Shown: piece after piece, positions 9,683-18,856 of the stretch
How positions within the stretch are numbered: position 1 is the stretch's first letter
Layout: every line of letters starts with the position of its first letter
Source: Bacteroidales bacterium
GTDB taxonomy: Bacteria > Bacteroidota > Bacteroidia > Bacteroidales > VadinHA17
Assembly: GCA_025454795.1 (NCBI GenBank)
Contig: JALONT010000003.1
Span: 1-64,000 of the forward strand
Direction of reading: 5' to 3'
Length of the DNA: 64,000 nt
Made by a program: the position numbers and the translations under genes
Notes under the pieces: model-generated
Database searches by the model: none
The model's input: only the letters and a program-made list of their open reading frames with translations
Told to the model about the DNA's origin: nothing

Positions 9683-9762
9683 GATCAATTAGAAAAGATC
9701 AGCTTCTAATTATCATTGAGGATAACTAGTGTCGTGTCAACTCAATTCTGACCGAATATTAA

Positions 9763-9867
9763 AAGTTGGCAGTTTGCAAAAAGCAGTTGGCAGTAGTTAT
9801 GAATATAGTTTGCAAAAGAGCATTTGCATTGACTCATTGCCACCTGCACATTGCCAATTGCCAACTT
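9763..9867. repeat. intergenic TTGGCA/TGCCAA repeat cluster
   Basis: The fbp-mfd gap carries AAGTTGGCA at 9763-9771 and its complement TGCCAACTT at 9859-9867. Between them are further copies of GTTGGCAGT and ATTGCCAA. The translated minus ORF 9742-9972 over this area is a by-product of the repeats. The function is unknown; it may form a long imperfect hairpin. Confidence 0.6.
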
Positions 9868-9887
9868 AAGATTTGTGACAAAATAAA

Positions 9888-9919
9888 TTTGACTTGACAT
9901 TATTACATTATTAAATTTG
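9888..9919 (+). promoter_or_regulatory. mfd promoter
   Basis: TTTG at 9888-9891, 20 bases, then TAAATTTG at 9912-9919 fits the Bacteroidota -33/-7 pattern. Because the TTG at 9917 used by the ORF track lies inside the -7 element, the promoter supports the later ATG at 9938 as the true start. Confidence 0.6.
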
Positions 9920-9937
9920 CAGCCATTATCCCACCAG

Positions 9938-12900
9938 ATGAGAAAGAATGAAATTGCAGATCTGTATGACAATCACCCCGGTTTGCTCCGGGTCGTAGAA
10001 TCATTAAATGATCCGTCAGTTAAAAGACTCCGTCTCGAAGGATTACAAGGATCTTCAAAATCAATTTTGCTTGCAGGAATCTTTGACAGAACACAGACAA
10101 CTCACCTGGTTATAATCCCTGAAAAAGAGGATGCTGCATATTTTTACAATGATCTGGTCTCCCTGGCCGGGGAAGAATCGGTATTCTTTTTCCCCTCAAC
10201 ATATAAACGATCTGTACAGTACGAACAAACCGAACCGGCAAACATTGTTCTCCGCACGGAAGTTTTAAACCATCTCGCTTCCGGAAAAAGAAAAGGGATA
10301 ATTGTTTCCTACCCGGAATCGGTTATGGAGAAAGTTGTCAGCAAAAAGAACCTTAAGAGGAATACATTCCAGGTTAGCAAAGGCGACAAATTATCGATAG
10401 AGTTCCTTGAGGAGATGCTCCAGGAATACAATTTTGTGCGCGTCGACTTTGTCTACGAGCCCGGGCAATATTCAATAAGAGGGAGCATTGTTGACGTATT
10501 CTCTTTCTCTGGCGATCTCCCCTACCGTATTGATTTTTTCAGCGAGGAAGTGGATACTATCCGGTCATTTAACACTGACGACCAGCTCTCTGTCAGCACT
10601 CAGAACCAGATTCAGATCATTCCCAATATCCAGGATATTTCCATTGAAGAAATAAATGACTCGTTTACCGACTTCCTGGCTCCTTCATCAATTATATGGA
10701 TGGAGGATCCATTTTTCATAAAGGAGAAGATCAATTCAATATATTTCCAGACTGTCGAGAGGGAAGAATCAGGGCATATTTCAGGTAAGAAAGAAATAGT
10801 GATGACCGGGAACAGGTTCATTGAAGAGTGTGAGAAGTTCAGGTTGGGACTGTTCGGGAAGCAGGTATTCACCGAAAACGATAAAATAATTGTCTTCCGG
10901 ACAGAAGCGCAACCTGTCTTTAATAAAAATTTTGAGTTCCTTTCCGGGAAGCTCCTTTCAAATAATCTTTCCGGCTACAATACATTCATCATTTCTGAAA
11001 GCCAGTCACAGATCGACAGGTTAAGAGATATTTTTTCGGAAATTAATCCTGAGGTTCATTTTAACCCTTTGCTTGTCAATCTGCATGGAGGCTTCACAGA
11101 TCATGACCTCATGGTGTCAGTATTCACTGATCATCAGATATTTGACAGATATCATAAATTCAGGATAAGAGGTTATTTTACAAAAAAGGAGAGTATCTCT
11201 GTTAAAGAATTAACAGGACTTAATCCGGGAGATTATGTAGTTCACATTGATCATGGAATAGGCAAATTCGGAGGCCTTGAGAAGATTGAAGTAAACGGGA
11301 AAATACAGGAGGCAATAAAGCTTGTTTACAGGGACAATGACATTTTATATGTAGGGATACATTCGCTTCACCGCATTTCAAAATACAAGGGAAAAGACAA
11401 TACAGAGCCTAAGATCTATAAGCTCGGGTCCGGGGCATGGCAAAAGCTGAAGCAGACGACCAAAGGCAGGGTTAAAGATATAGCAAAGGATCTTATTCAG
11501 CTTTATGCAAAAAGGATGGCATCGGATGGGTTTTCTTTTTCACCGGATTCTTACATGCAGCGTGAGCTTGAAGCTTCATTCATTTATGAGGATACTCCTG
11601 ATCAGCTGAAAGCTACTGTTGCGTTTAAAGAAGACATGGAAGCACCACATCCGATGGACCGTCTTGTTTGCGGGGACGTAGGTTTCGGCAAGACAGAGGT
11701 AGCTGTCAGAGCTGCTTTCAAATCGGCTTCCGACAGCAAGCAGACTGCAATATTGGTCCCTACGACAATACTTGCTCTTCAGCATTATAAAACATTTTCC
11801 TCCCGTCTGAAAGGATTTCCATGCAATATAGAATATCTGAGCCGCCATAAAAAACCAGTGGAGCAGAAAAAAATCATAAAAAATCTTGAAGAAGGGAAGA
11901 TAGATATCATAATCGGAACGCATAAACTTGTCAGTCAGGATGTTAAATTTAAAGATCTTGGATTGCTTATCATTGATGAGGAGCAGCGATTTGGCGTTTC
12001 GGTAAAAGAAAAACTTAAGAAGTTAAAGACAAATGTTGATACCCTTACCCTGACTGCTACGCCAATTCCGCGCACGCTGCAATTTTCGTTAATGGGTGCC
12101 CGCGATCTGTCGATAATAAATACGCCTCCGCCTAACAGGATGCCAATTGTTACAGAGCTGCATGGTTTCAATGAGGAGATAATCAAGGAAGGAATTGAAT
12201 ATGAAGTCTCAAGGAACGGACAGGTTTTTATTATCCATAACAGGGTTGAAAACATTAAAGAGATCCAGGCAAAGGTCAATCGTATCTGTCCCAATGTCAA
12301 ATCTGCAATAGTTCATGGTAAGATGGACGGGAAGGATATTGAAAATGTAATGTTCGACTTTATCGAGGGCGACTATGATGTGCTTATTGCCACCACGATC
12401 ATTGAATCGGGACTTGATATACCCAATGCCAATACAATATTCATAAATGAGGCTCATCATTTTGGGCTCTCTGAGCTGCATCAGTTGCGAGGCCGTGTAG
12501 GGCGCTCAAACAAAAAGGCTTTCTGTTATCTCCTTGCACCTCCGTTAACCACTCTTACACATGATGCGCGTCGTCGCCTTAAAGCAATTGAAGAGTTTTC
12601 GGAACTTGGCAGCGGATTTAACATTGCAATGCAGGATCTTGACATCAGGGGTTCGGGGAATCTGCTCGGAGGTGAACAGAGCGGCTTTATTGCTGATGTG
12701 GGATTTGAAACTTACCAGAGGATCCTTAATGAGGCAATGCTTGAGCTCAGAGAATCTGGTATTAAAGAAACAACATTGGAAACTGAAGAGGTAAAAGTGA
12801 CCGGGAAAAGTGGACCTGTCAGGGATTATGTCTCTGATTTTCAAATTGATACTGATCTGGAGATAATGTTCCCGGATGAATATATATCAAACATCTCCGA

Positions 12901-13288
12901 ACGCATAAGGCTTTATAAAGAGCTGAATGATATTGAAAATGAAGAGTCTTTATCGATATTTGAGAAGAAGCTGGTCGATCGTTTTGGCCCGGTTCCTCCT
13001 CCCTCAGAGGCTCTTCTCGATATTGTCAGGATAAAATGGATTGCGGTTAAGCTGGGTATTGAAAAGATTTTGCTTAAGAACAACCTCCTTATAGCCAGTT
13101 TTATCTCTGATCCTAAATCACAATTCTACCGGAGTGCCCTATTTGTTTCGATAATGAATTACGTAAACAGACACCAGAAGAGAATGTCAGTAAAACAGAG
13201 GGATTCAAAATTGAGTCTTACTGTCTCAAATGTGACTTCTGTTAAATCTGCGATTTTATTTCTTAATGAGATCGTAGAAAGTGCCTAG
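9938..13288 (+). CDS. mfd: transcription-repair coupling factor Mfd
   Basis: Mfd removes RNA polymerase stalled at DNA lesions and recruits UvrA. This 1116-residue protein has the UvrB-like N-terminal modules and the polymerase-interaction domain beginning GDYVVHIDHGIGKFGG (about residue 430). The RecG-like motor shows GDVGFGKTE (Walker A, about 580), DEEQRFGV (about 680) and LTATPIPRTLQ. A TRCF C-terminal domain follows. I use the ATG at 9938 instead of the TTG at 9917, which falls in the promoter. The stop codon lies within the long inverted repeat 13279-13359. The gene appears to be transcribed alone. Confidence 0.96.
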   Translation: MRKNEIADLYDNHPGLLRVVESLNDPSVKRLRLEGLQGSSKSILLAGIFDRTQTTHLVIIPEKEDAAYFYNDLVSLAGEESVFFFPSTYKRSVQYEQTEPANIVLRTEVLNHLASGKRKGIIVSYPESVMEKVVSKKNLKRNTFQVSKGDKLSIEFLEEMLQEYNFVRVDFVYEPGQYSIRGSIVDVFSFSGDLPYRIDFFSEEVDTIRSFNTDDQLSVSTQNQIQIIPNIQDISIEEINDSFTDFLAPSSIIWMEDPFFIKEKINSIYFQTVEREESGHISGKKEIVMTGNRFIEECEKFRLGLFGKQVFTENDKIIVFRTEAQPVFNKNFEFLSGKLLSNNLSGYNTFIISESQSQIDRLRDIFSEINPEVHFNPLLVNLHGGFTDHDLMVSVFTDHQIFDRYHKFRIRGYFTKKESISVKELTGLNPGDYVVHIDHGIGKFGGLEKIEVNGKIQEAIKLVYRDNDILYVGIHSLHRISKYKGKDNTEPKIYKLGSGAWQKLKQTTKGRVKDIAKDLIQLYAKRMASDGFSFSPDSYMQRELEASFIYEDTPDQLKATVAFKEDMEAPHPMDRLVCGDVGFGKTEVAVRAAFKSASDSKQTAILVPTTILALQHYKTFSSRLKGFPCNIEYLSRHKKPVEQKKIIKNLEEGKIDIIIGTHKLVSQDVKFKDLGLLIIDEEQRFGVSVKEKLKKLKTNVDTLTLTATPIPRTLQFSLMGARDLSIINTPPPNRMPIVTELHGFNEEIIKEGIEYEVSRNGQVFIIHNRVENIKEIQAKVNRICPNVKSAIVHGKMDGKDIENVMFDFIEGDYDVLIATTIIESGLDIPNANTIFINEAHHFGLSELHQLRGRVGRSNKKAFCYLLAPPLTTLTHDARRRLKAIEEFSELGSGFNIAMQDLDIRGSGNLLGGEQSGFIADVGFETYQRILNEAMLELRESGIKETTLETEEVKVTGKSGPVRDYVSDFQIDTDLEIMFPDEYISNISERIRLYKELNDIENEESLSIFEKKLVDRFGPVPPPSEALLDIVRIKWIAVKLGIEKILLKNNLLIASFISDPKSQFYRSALFVSIMNYVNRHQKRMSVKQRDSKLSLTVSNVTSVKSAILFLNEIVESA

Positions 13289-13359
13289 AGTTTGGAGTGC
13301 CTAAAGTACTTAAAGTTTGTTGTTTTTAACTTTAGGCACTCCAGGCACTCTAGGCACTT
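13279..13359. repeat. long two-tier hairpin over the mfd stop
   Basis: Two perfect nested arm pairs are present: AAGTGCCTAGAG (13279-13290) with CTCTAGGCACTT (13348-13359), and GGAGTGCCTAAAGT (13294-13307) with ACTTTAGGCACTCC (13329-13342). The arms are built of direct repeats of GTGCCTA-like 10-mers and include the mfd stop codon. It could end mfd transcription, but the internal repetition is more like a dispersed palindromic repeat. Confidence 0.75.
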
Positions 13360-13398
13360 CAAACTGTTTTTCCTACCTTTGTAATATACTTATTAGCT

Positions 13399-14121
13399 AT
13401 GAATCTGGTTTTTGACATCGGGAATTCGGGCACAAAGATGGCCTTATATGATGGCCGGAAGAAAATTACCTCTTTCAGGACGAAAGAGTTCAGCTGCGAG
13501 AGACTGCATAAGAAAATGTCTCATTACCAAATCGATAAAGCAATAGTCTGTTCCGTCAGGGATATTCCTGAGTTTATCTTTGACCTGCTTACCAGGGACA
13601 TACCTTTTATTCATGTTCTTTCTCATGAATCGAAGCTGCCGTTCAGGAATGAATATGAGACGCCTGAAACGCTCGGACCTGACAGAATTGCTGCTGTTGC
13701 AGGAGCATATGAGCTTTTCAAAGGTGAGAAAGTTCTTATAATAGATGCAGGAAGTGCTATTACTTATGATTTCCTTTCAGGCAAAAGCTATAAAGGAGGA
13801 AATATATCGCCAGGGCTCAGAATGAGGTTCAAGGCCTTGCATAAATTCACAGGAAAGCTACCGCTGGTTGACCCTGAAGAAAAATATACTTCCCCGGGTA
13901 AAAATACATCCGAAGCAATAACAGCGGGAGTAATCAACGGGGTGACATATGAAATAAATGAGTATATTCGCACGTTTGAGAAAAAGCATGTCGGTATTAA
14001 TGTAATACTATCAGGCGGAGACAGCGAATATTTAAAAGGGAAAATTAATCATCGGATCACTTATGTGCCTGATATTGTGGTTGATGGTTTAAATTATATT
14101 CTGGAGTATAATGCAAAATAA
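13399..14121 (+). CDS. coaX: type III pantothenate kinase
   Basis: CoaX phosphorylates pantothenate, the first committed step to coenzyme A. The 240-residue protein shows the ASKHA-fold phosphate loop FDIGNSGTKMALYDG at residues 4-18 and ETPETLGPDRIAAVAGA around residue 90. LIIDAGSAITYDF (about 115) and GGNISPGLRMRFKAL also match the type III enzyme. A -7-like TACCTTTG sits at 13374-13381 without a clear -33. The last 11 bases overlap the start of the following barrel gene, which points to coupled translation. Confidence 0.93.
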   Translation: MNLVFDIGNSGTKMALYDGRKKITSFRTKEFSCERLHKKMSHYQIDKAIVCSVRDIPEFIFDLLTRDIPFIHVLSHESKLPFRNEYETPETLGPDRIAAVAGAYELFKGEKVLIIDAGSAITYDFLSGKSYKGGNISPGLRMRFKALHKFTGKLPLVDPEEKYTSPGKNTSEAITAGVINGVTYEINEYIRTFEKKHVGINVILSGGDSEYLKGKINHRITYVPDIVVDGLNYILEYNAK

Positions 14122-15394
14122 ACTTTTAACCTTCTTTTTAACCATTTTTATTTTATTTTTTGAACCGGCCTCCGGCCAGAAACTTGTAAACTCACCTCTT
14201 TCCAGGTTCAACCTGGGTTCAATAGAACCAGCAGGATCATTCAGGAGCATTGGAATGGGAGGCATAGGAACGGCAATCAGGGATAACAACTCGATCTACT
14301 TTTCCAATCCTGCATCTTACAGCAGTCTTGATACCAATTCATTTGTTTTTGACTTTGGCCTTGATTATGGAATAAACCATCTTTCTGAAGGTACAGACAA
14401 TTATGTTTCTGAAGATCTTAATTTTGATCATCTTCTGATGGGATTCCCTATTAACAAAGGTTGGGGCATTGCAATAGGAGTTTACTCTCTGAGCAACGGT
14501 TATTATAAGATAATCCGGACAATTCCTGAGAATCCAATTGATCATACCGGAGAATATATAGAATACAATGCCGGGGAAGGAAGTTTAACAAACTTCTTCC
14601 TTGGGACGGGTTCTAAAATTACAAAAAACTTCTCTGCCGGAGTAAACATGTCGGTCCTCTTTGGAAGTATTAATAGAGCAAACCAGATTAATTTTGCCGA
14701 CTACTACAATGTTTTTAGTACAAACGCCACAGAAAAGCTTCGTTTATCCGGGATAAACCTTGATTATGGACTTCAATACACGGGTAATTTAAAAAAGGAC
14801 TATTTCATTAACGCAGGTATCTCATTCAGTTCAGGGAAACACTGTAAATCTGATTATGAGAAAATGGCTTTCAGGTTTACTCCATACGGATCATCGTCGG
14901 ATACAATACCAGGTACATATGTGTCAGATGATTCTACAAAGGCCTTCATCCCGGGAACTTTGAGAGCAGGGCTCGCCTTCGGAAAGAAGAATAAATTTGT
15001 AGCGGGCATTGATTATGTATCAACAAAATGGTCTGATGCAATAATCAAGGGTGCGGAAGGATATCTTGGAGACACAAGGTCCCTGCTTTTCGGCGTTGAG
15101 TATATACCTGATAAATCTTCAAATTACAGTTTTGTCAAAAGGATGGAGTACCGTCTTGGTGGACATATCGAAGATAATTATCTTGTGCTTAATGGAAAAC
15201 AGGTAAAAGAATTTGGAATAAGTCTCGGAGTAGGAATTCCGATGAGACGAACCTTTTCCAAGGCCAATCTGTTTGCAGATTATACAAGGAAATCGGTTTC
15301 AACCGGAGCTGATCCGTACCTGGAAAACTACTTTACAATGGGGATAAGCCTGAATCTCTACGATTTCTGGTTCATCAAGCGTAAATATGATTAA
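14111..15394 (+). CDS. outer-membrane beta-barrel protein of the coaX-lptC neighbourhood
   Basis: The 427-residue protein has a signal peptide cut after about residue 22 (PASGQ). The barrel-like mature sequence opens with NSPLSRFNLGSIEPAGSFRSIGMGGIGTAIRDNN, which resembles FadL/PorV-like barrels in Bacteroidota. No enzyme motif is seen. The start overlaps coaX by 11 bases, and lptC follows after a repeat-filled gap. The placement beside coaX and lptC is one I recall from other Bacteroidales genomes. The transported substrate is unknown. Confidence 0.7.
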   Translation: MQNKLLTFFLTIFILFFEPASGQKLVNSPLSRFNLGSIEPAGSFRSIGMGGIGTAIRDNNSIYFSNPASYSSLDTNSFVFDFGLDYGINHLSEGTDNYVSEDLNFDHLLMGFPINKGWGIAIGVYSLSNGYYKIIRTIPENPIDHTGEYIEYNAGEGSLTNFFLGTGSKITKNFSAGVNMSVLFGSINRANQINFADYYNVFSTNATEKLRLSGINLDYGLQYTGNLKKDYFINAGISFSSGKHCKSDYEKMAFRFTPYGSSSDTIPGTYVSDDSTKAFIPGTLRAGLAFGKKNKFVAGIDYVSTKWSDAIIKGAEGYLGDTRSLLFGVEYIPDKSSNYSFVKRMEYRLGGHIEDNYLVLNGKQVKEFGISLGVGIPMRRTFSKANLFADYTRKSVSTGADPYLENYFTMGISLNLYDFWFIKRKYD

Positions 15395-15425
15395 TCAGGT
15401 GCTTGAATATTAATCATTTACACCG

Positions 15426-15495
15426 ATCCGCCAGTTGGCGGATATAATTGATTTTCTTCGCACCCTTTAGAGTCGGGGCAATCGAAGAAAATCAA
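15426..15495. repeat. two palindromes between barrel gene and lptC
   Basis: ATCCGCC (15426-15432) pairs with GGCGGAT (15437-15443). Then TTGATTTTCTTCG (15448-15460) pairs perfectly with CGAAGAAAATCAA (15483-15495). The first palindrome recurs at 27205-27222. The second could act as a terminator or processing hairpin within the operon. Confidence 0.65.
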
Positions 15496-15529
15496 AAGTA
15501 AAATATCAATAATAATCTAATGTTCATCT

Positions 15530-16096
15530 TTGAAAAGAGCGGCTACAATTAGAAAATATTACTTATTGATTCTGACTGTATCAATAACCATACTCTATTC
15601 TTCCTGTGAAAAGAAAGCGGATAAAATTGCCAATTCTGATATTCTGAACCTTCCCTCCCTTACTGTCAAAGATTTTAGTACAGTATTTACCGACTCCGGA
15701 AAAATACAGATGATAATGGCTGCTCCCCTGATGGAGAGCTACGATAATAAGGAGGAACCATATTCTGAATTCAGAATGGGAATGGATATTATTTATTATG
15801 ATGGCAAAAAGGATTCTGTCGGCAGGGTTACTTCCAAATATGCCCGCTATACAAACAAAAAGAAATTATGGGAGCTCAGAGACAGTGTAGTAGTAACAAA
15901 CTTTGATTCCAACTACAAGATCGAAACTGAGGAGCTTTTCTGGGATCAGCAAAAAGACATTTTTTTTAATGACAGGTTCTTAAAATTCTCGAGTGATGAT
16001 CAGATAGTTTATGGAAACGGTTTTGAATCGGATTCCCGTCTTAATAAACGAAAAATAAGGAATGTTTCAGGACCAATTTATCTGCGTGATGAGTAA
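15530..16096 (+). CDS. lptC: LPS export periplasmic protein LptC
   Basis: LptC passes lipopolysaccharide from the inner-membrane LptBFG transporter to LptA. The 188-residue protein has an N-terminal hydrophobic segment ending in LYSSC at residues 22-26, so it may be lipid-anchored. The beta-jellyroll pattern that follows includes DSVGRVTSKYARYTNKKKLW and VVVTNFDSNYKIETEELFWD. The only usable start is the TTG at 15530, because a stop codon lies four codons upstream and the nearby ATG is out of frame. It belongs to the run coaX-barrel-lptC-CBS protein. Confidence 0.85.
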   Translation: MKRAATIRKYYLLILTVSITILYSSCEKKADKIANSDILNLPSLTVKDFSTVFTDSGKIQMIMAAPLMESYDNKEEPYSEFRMGMDIIYYDGKKDSVGRVTSKYARYTNKKKLWELRDSVVVTNFDSNYKIETEELFWDQQKDIFFNDRFLKFSSDDQIVYGNGFESDSRLNKRKIRNVSGPIYLRDE

Positions 16097-16153
16097 GAAA
16101 TTTCTATTTACCTGGCTGCGTTACAGGTAGAGAAAAAAAGCTAACTTTGGTGG

Positions 16154-17416
16154 ATGAATGCTATCATTGTCATACTTCTGGCAATACTTTTTTCTGCTTT
16201 CTTTTCGGGCATGGAGATTGCATTTGTCTCATCAAATAAGCTTCGGATTGAACTGGATAAAAAGCAGGGTGTATTCGGCTCTGAAATAATTAAAATATTC
16301 ACAAATAATCCGGGCAAGTTCATTGCAACGATGCTTATCGGAAATAATATTGCCCTGGTAATCTACGGATTGTTCTTTTCAAGGTTGCTGGGACCTGTGC
16401 TTACACCCGTTCTTGACTCAGATCTTCTTACACTTATTGTCAATACAATCATTTCTACGGCAATCATCCTTCTTGTAGCTGAGTTTCTTCCAAAAACGAT
16501 CTTTATAATTTCACCAAATTTTTTTCTGAAGACGTTAAGCGTTCCTACTCTTTTCTTTTACTGGATCTTCTATCCTATAAGCAAATTCACTCTTGCCGCT
16601 TCAAATTTTTTCATAAAGATTCTTTTTAAGAATAAACCGGGAGAAAAAGTCAGGGAGAACATTGTTTTCAGTAAAGTCGATCTCGATCATTTTGTTAATC
16701 TTAGTAAACAGAGCCTTGAAGAGTCAGAACCTTTTCATCATAATATCAGGATTTTTCAGAATGCCCTTGATTTCTCGAATGTTAAGCTCAGGGAATGCAT
16801 GGTACCCAGGACAGAGATCGATGCTGTTGAGTGTGGCTCCCCTGTTGCAGAACTTAAGGAAAAGTTCATTGAAACACAACATTCGAGGATCCTTGTCTAT
16901 AATGAAACCATTGATAATATAATCGGGTATTTTGAACTCAAGGATATTTTCAGAAATCCTCCCGATATTAAATCCAGCATCAGAAAGCTGGCCATTGTTC
17001 CTGAGACTATGGCTGCGAATAAACTGTTGAAAGTATTTGTTGATGAGAAAAAGAATATTGCCCTTGTAGTTGATGAGTTTGGTGGGACTTCCGGAATAGT
17101 AACCATTGAGGATGTCCTGGAGGAAATTGTCGGGGATATTGAAGATGAGCATGACACCAATGAGCTTATTGAGAAGATCATAGGTAATAATGAATATGTT
17201 TTCTCCGGCCGCCTTGAAATTGATTATCTTAATGAGAAATATCACCTTGGTCTTCCTGAAGAGGATGATTATGAAACCCTTGCAGGCATGATACTCTATC
17301 ATCATGGCAGCATACCAGGGATCAATGATATTATCCGTATCAGAAACCTGGTTTTCAGGATTATCAAAACCACCCCAACAAGGGTGGAGCTGGTGAATCT
17401 GAAGATCGATTATTGA
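16154..17416 (+). CDS. CNNM/CorC-type membrane protein with CBS domains
   Basis: The 420-residue protein has an N-terminal DUF21 membrane domain of four helices (residues 1-160). Two CBS domains (about 205-330) follow, including CMVPRTEIDAVE and VVDEFGGTSGIVTIEDVLEEIVGDIEDEHD. A CorC_HlyC C-terminal domain ends the protein. Family members, often called hemolysins, are linked to magnesium or cobalt export; some Bacteroidota relatives belong to gliding machinery (GldE). The adjacent lptC fits the common non-gliding version. A -7-like TAACTTTG at 16142-16149 lies just before the ATG. Transcription ends at the hairpin 17431-17462. Confidence 0.88.
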   Translation: MNAIIVILLAILFSAFFSGMEIAFVSSNKLRIELDKKQGVFGSEIIKIFTNNPGKFIATMLIGNNIALVIYGLFFSRLLGPVLTPVLDSDLLTLIVNTIISTAIILLVAEFLPKTIFIISPNFFLKTLSVPTLFFYWIFYPISKFTLAASNFFIKILFKNKPGEKVRENIVFSKVDLDHFVNLSKQSLEESEPFHHNIRIFQNALDFSNVKLRECMVPRTEIDAVECGSPVAELKEKFIETQHSRILVYNETIDNIIGYFELKDIFRNPPDIKSSIRKLAIVPETMAANKLLKVFVDEKKNIALVVDEFGGTSGIVTIEDVLEEIVGDIEDEHDTNELIEKIIGNNEYVFSGRLEIDYLNEKYHLGLPEEDDYETLAGMILYHHGSIPGINDIIRIRNLVFRIIKTTPTRVELVNLKIDY

Positions 17417-17430
17417 GACTTATCCCATAC

Positions 17431-17462
17431 AAAAAAGGTGTCCTTTTGGGACACCCTTTTTA
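17431..17462. terminator. bidirectional intrinsic terminator
   Basis: AAAAAAGGTGTCC, a TTTT loop, then GGACACC with a following T run form a strong GC stem flanked by an A tract and a T tract. It sits between the convergent CBS-protein gene and the Calx-beta lipoprotein gene, so it can stop transcripts from both. Confidence 0.9.
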
Positions 17463-17480
17463 AGTTATCATCCAGCCTAT

Positions 17481-18833
17481 TTAACGAACTGGTTTTTGTG
17501 GCAATTTACTCATCACGGATGACATATTTTTCGAATCGCTGATTGATATGCTCTTACCGGTGGAAGCAGGAGTTAATGTTGCAACAAAGAGGCCGCCAAC
17601 GTACTCTCCGATACTCCAACCATCTTCTGAATATTTTATGTCGTATTCAATTGTTAACACCGGTTCTGCTCCACACAGACTTAGCTTGCCTGTACCAACA
17701 ATGTTATAGTCGTAATGAACTTTAGAGAATACGGTTGTAAAGTAATACTGATCTTCAATCTCAACGGCACCCAATGAGGACCAATCAAATAACAGAGGAA
17801 CAGCGTCATGTGCAGTAACAGGTTCACCCCAATAATTTTCAATCATATCGACTCCCAGACCATAAATAAACAGTGTATCATCTATCAGAGTTATGTTTAC
17901 ATCATAATTAAAATCATACTGATCTGTACCCGTCCATGGTCCTTGGAGGCTCGCAAAGTCAGCAGACCATTCAGCCTGGACACTTTTCTCAATAGTGTAC
18001 GAGGTCCCCGCTTTTGTAACTGTGGCAAGATAAGTTCTGTATGCATCACACGGATTTTCATTTGTCATAACATCCGGAAAGTCCAGAGTTTCATTATTTA
18101 TTACTCCCGGTTGATTAAACTCAAGAGATAAACTCAATGTCACTGGAGCATTTATATCACCAAAATCCAATGTGGCATAGAAATCGGCCGCAACCCTGTA
18201 AACACCATCAGGAAGAGCATTAAAACCTGCCCAGCTCTCAAAGGCTGCACCATCTGCACCGTCAACAATATCGCCGTTTGAATCAACTATAAGCAGTCTC
18301 ATATCCGCAACCTCAATTGGTGTTAGATCAACTCCGACTGCATCTAACACATCAGTATCCCATGACATATCAACAGATAATTCATCTGTCGATGAGTTCT
18401 GGATGGTAAATGTCACATTAACCGGGGTAAATGCAGCATTTGCAGTAGTCTCATTTCCAATCTGTACTGTAGCAGTTTCTGTGACTTCTTTCACATCATC
18501 AGCAAGTATTTTAAGTTTAAACTGTCCGGTTGTTGCGCCGGCCAGAATCGTCAGTTTACCTGCATCATTCAGAATCTTAAAATCTTCACCTTCTTTTGCA
18601 GTACCTGAAATCTGTTTTGCAACTAATACAACATCCACAACCTGAGCAACAGACATTGTTACATTAAAGGTGAATGTGGAATCCTTTTCAACAAAATTAA
18701 TATTTGCCGGTATCCCGGTCACAGTAATCGTAGGTGCAGTAGGTACAATAGTACTATAACCTGTAAAATCTTCTTTGTCGCAGGAGATCATCATCAATGC
18801 GAACAAAACACTATATATAAATATCTTTTTCAT
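17481..18833 (-). CDS. surface lipoprotein with Calx-beta-like domain
   Basis: The 450-residue protein has a lipoprotein signal with cysteine 18 (MMISCDKED). The acidic residues after the cysteine resemble the Bacteroidota surface-export signal. Residues about 35-150 resemble a Calx-beta repeat (FVEKDSTFTFNVTMS, SGTAKEGEDF, DDVKEVTETATVQI). The C-terminal 300 residues are beta-rich and unrecognised. It is the last gene of the SusC-SusD operon and occupies the place of a SusE/SusF-like surface binding protein. The ligand cannot be told. Confidence 0.75.
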   Translation of the reverse strand: MKKIFIYSVLFALMMISCDKEDFTGYSTIVPTAPTITVTGIPANINFVEKDSTFTFNVTMSVAQVVDVVLVAKQISGTAKEGEDFKILNDAGKLTILAGATTGQFKLKILADDVKEVTETATVQIGNETTANAAFTPVNVTFTIQNSSTDELSVDMSWDTDVLDAVGVDLTPIEVADMRLLIVDSNGDIVDGADGAAFESWAGFNALPDGVYRVAADFYATLDFGDINAPVTLSLSLEFNQPGVINNETLDFPDVMTNENPCDAYRTYLATVTKAGTSYTIEKSVQAEWSADFASLQGPWTGTDQYDFNYDVNITLIDDTLFIYGLGVDMIENYWGEPVTAHDAVPLLFDWSSLGAVEIEDQYYFTTVFSKVHYDYNIVGTGKLSLCGAEPVLTIEYDIKYSEDGWSIGEYVGGLFVATLTPASTGKSISISDSKNMSSVMSKLPQKPVR

Positions 18834-18856
18834 GTTTAAAAGTTTTAAGGTTAAAG

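Noticed and set aside
9742-9972. Minus ORF of 76 residues
   Set aside because: It is the translation of TTGGCA/TGCCAA repeats and of the mfd promoter region, with no protein features.
16724-17305. Minus ORF of 193 residues opposite the CBS-protein gene
   Set aside because: It is a frame shadow of a strongly supported gene, with low-complexity isoleucine-rich sequence and no motif.
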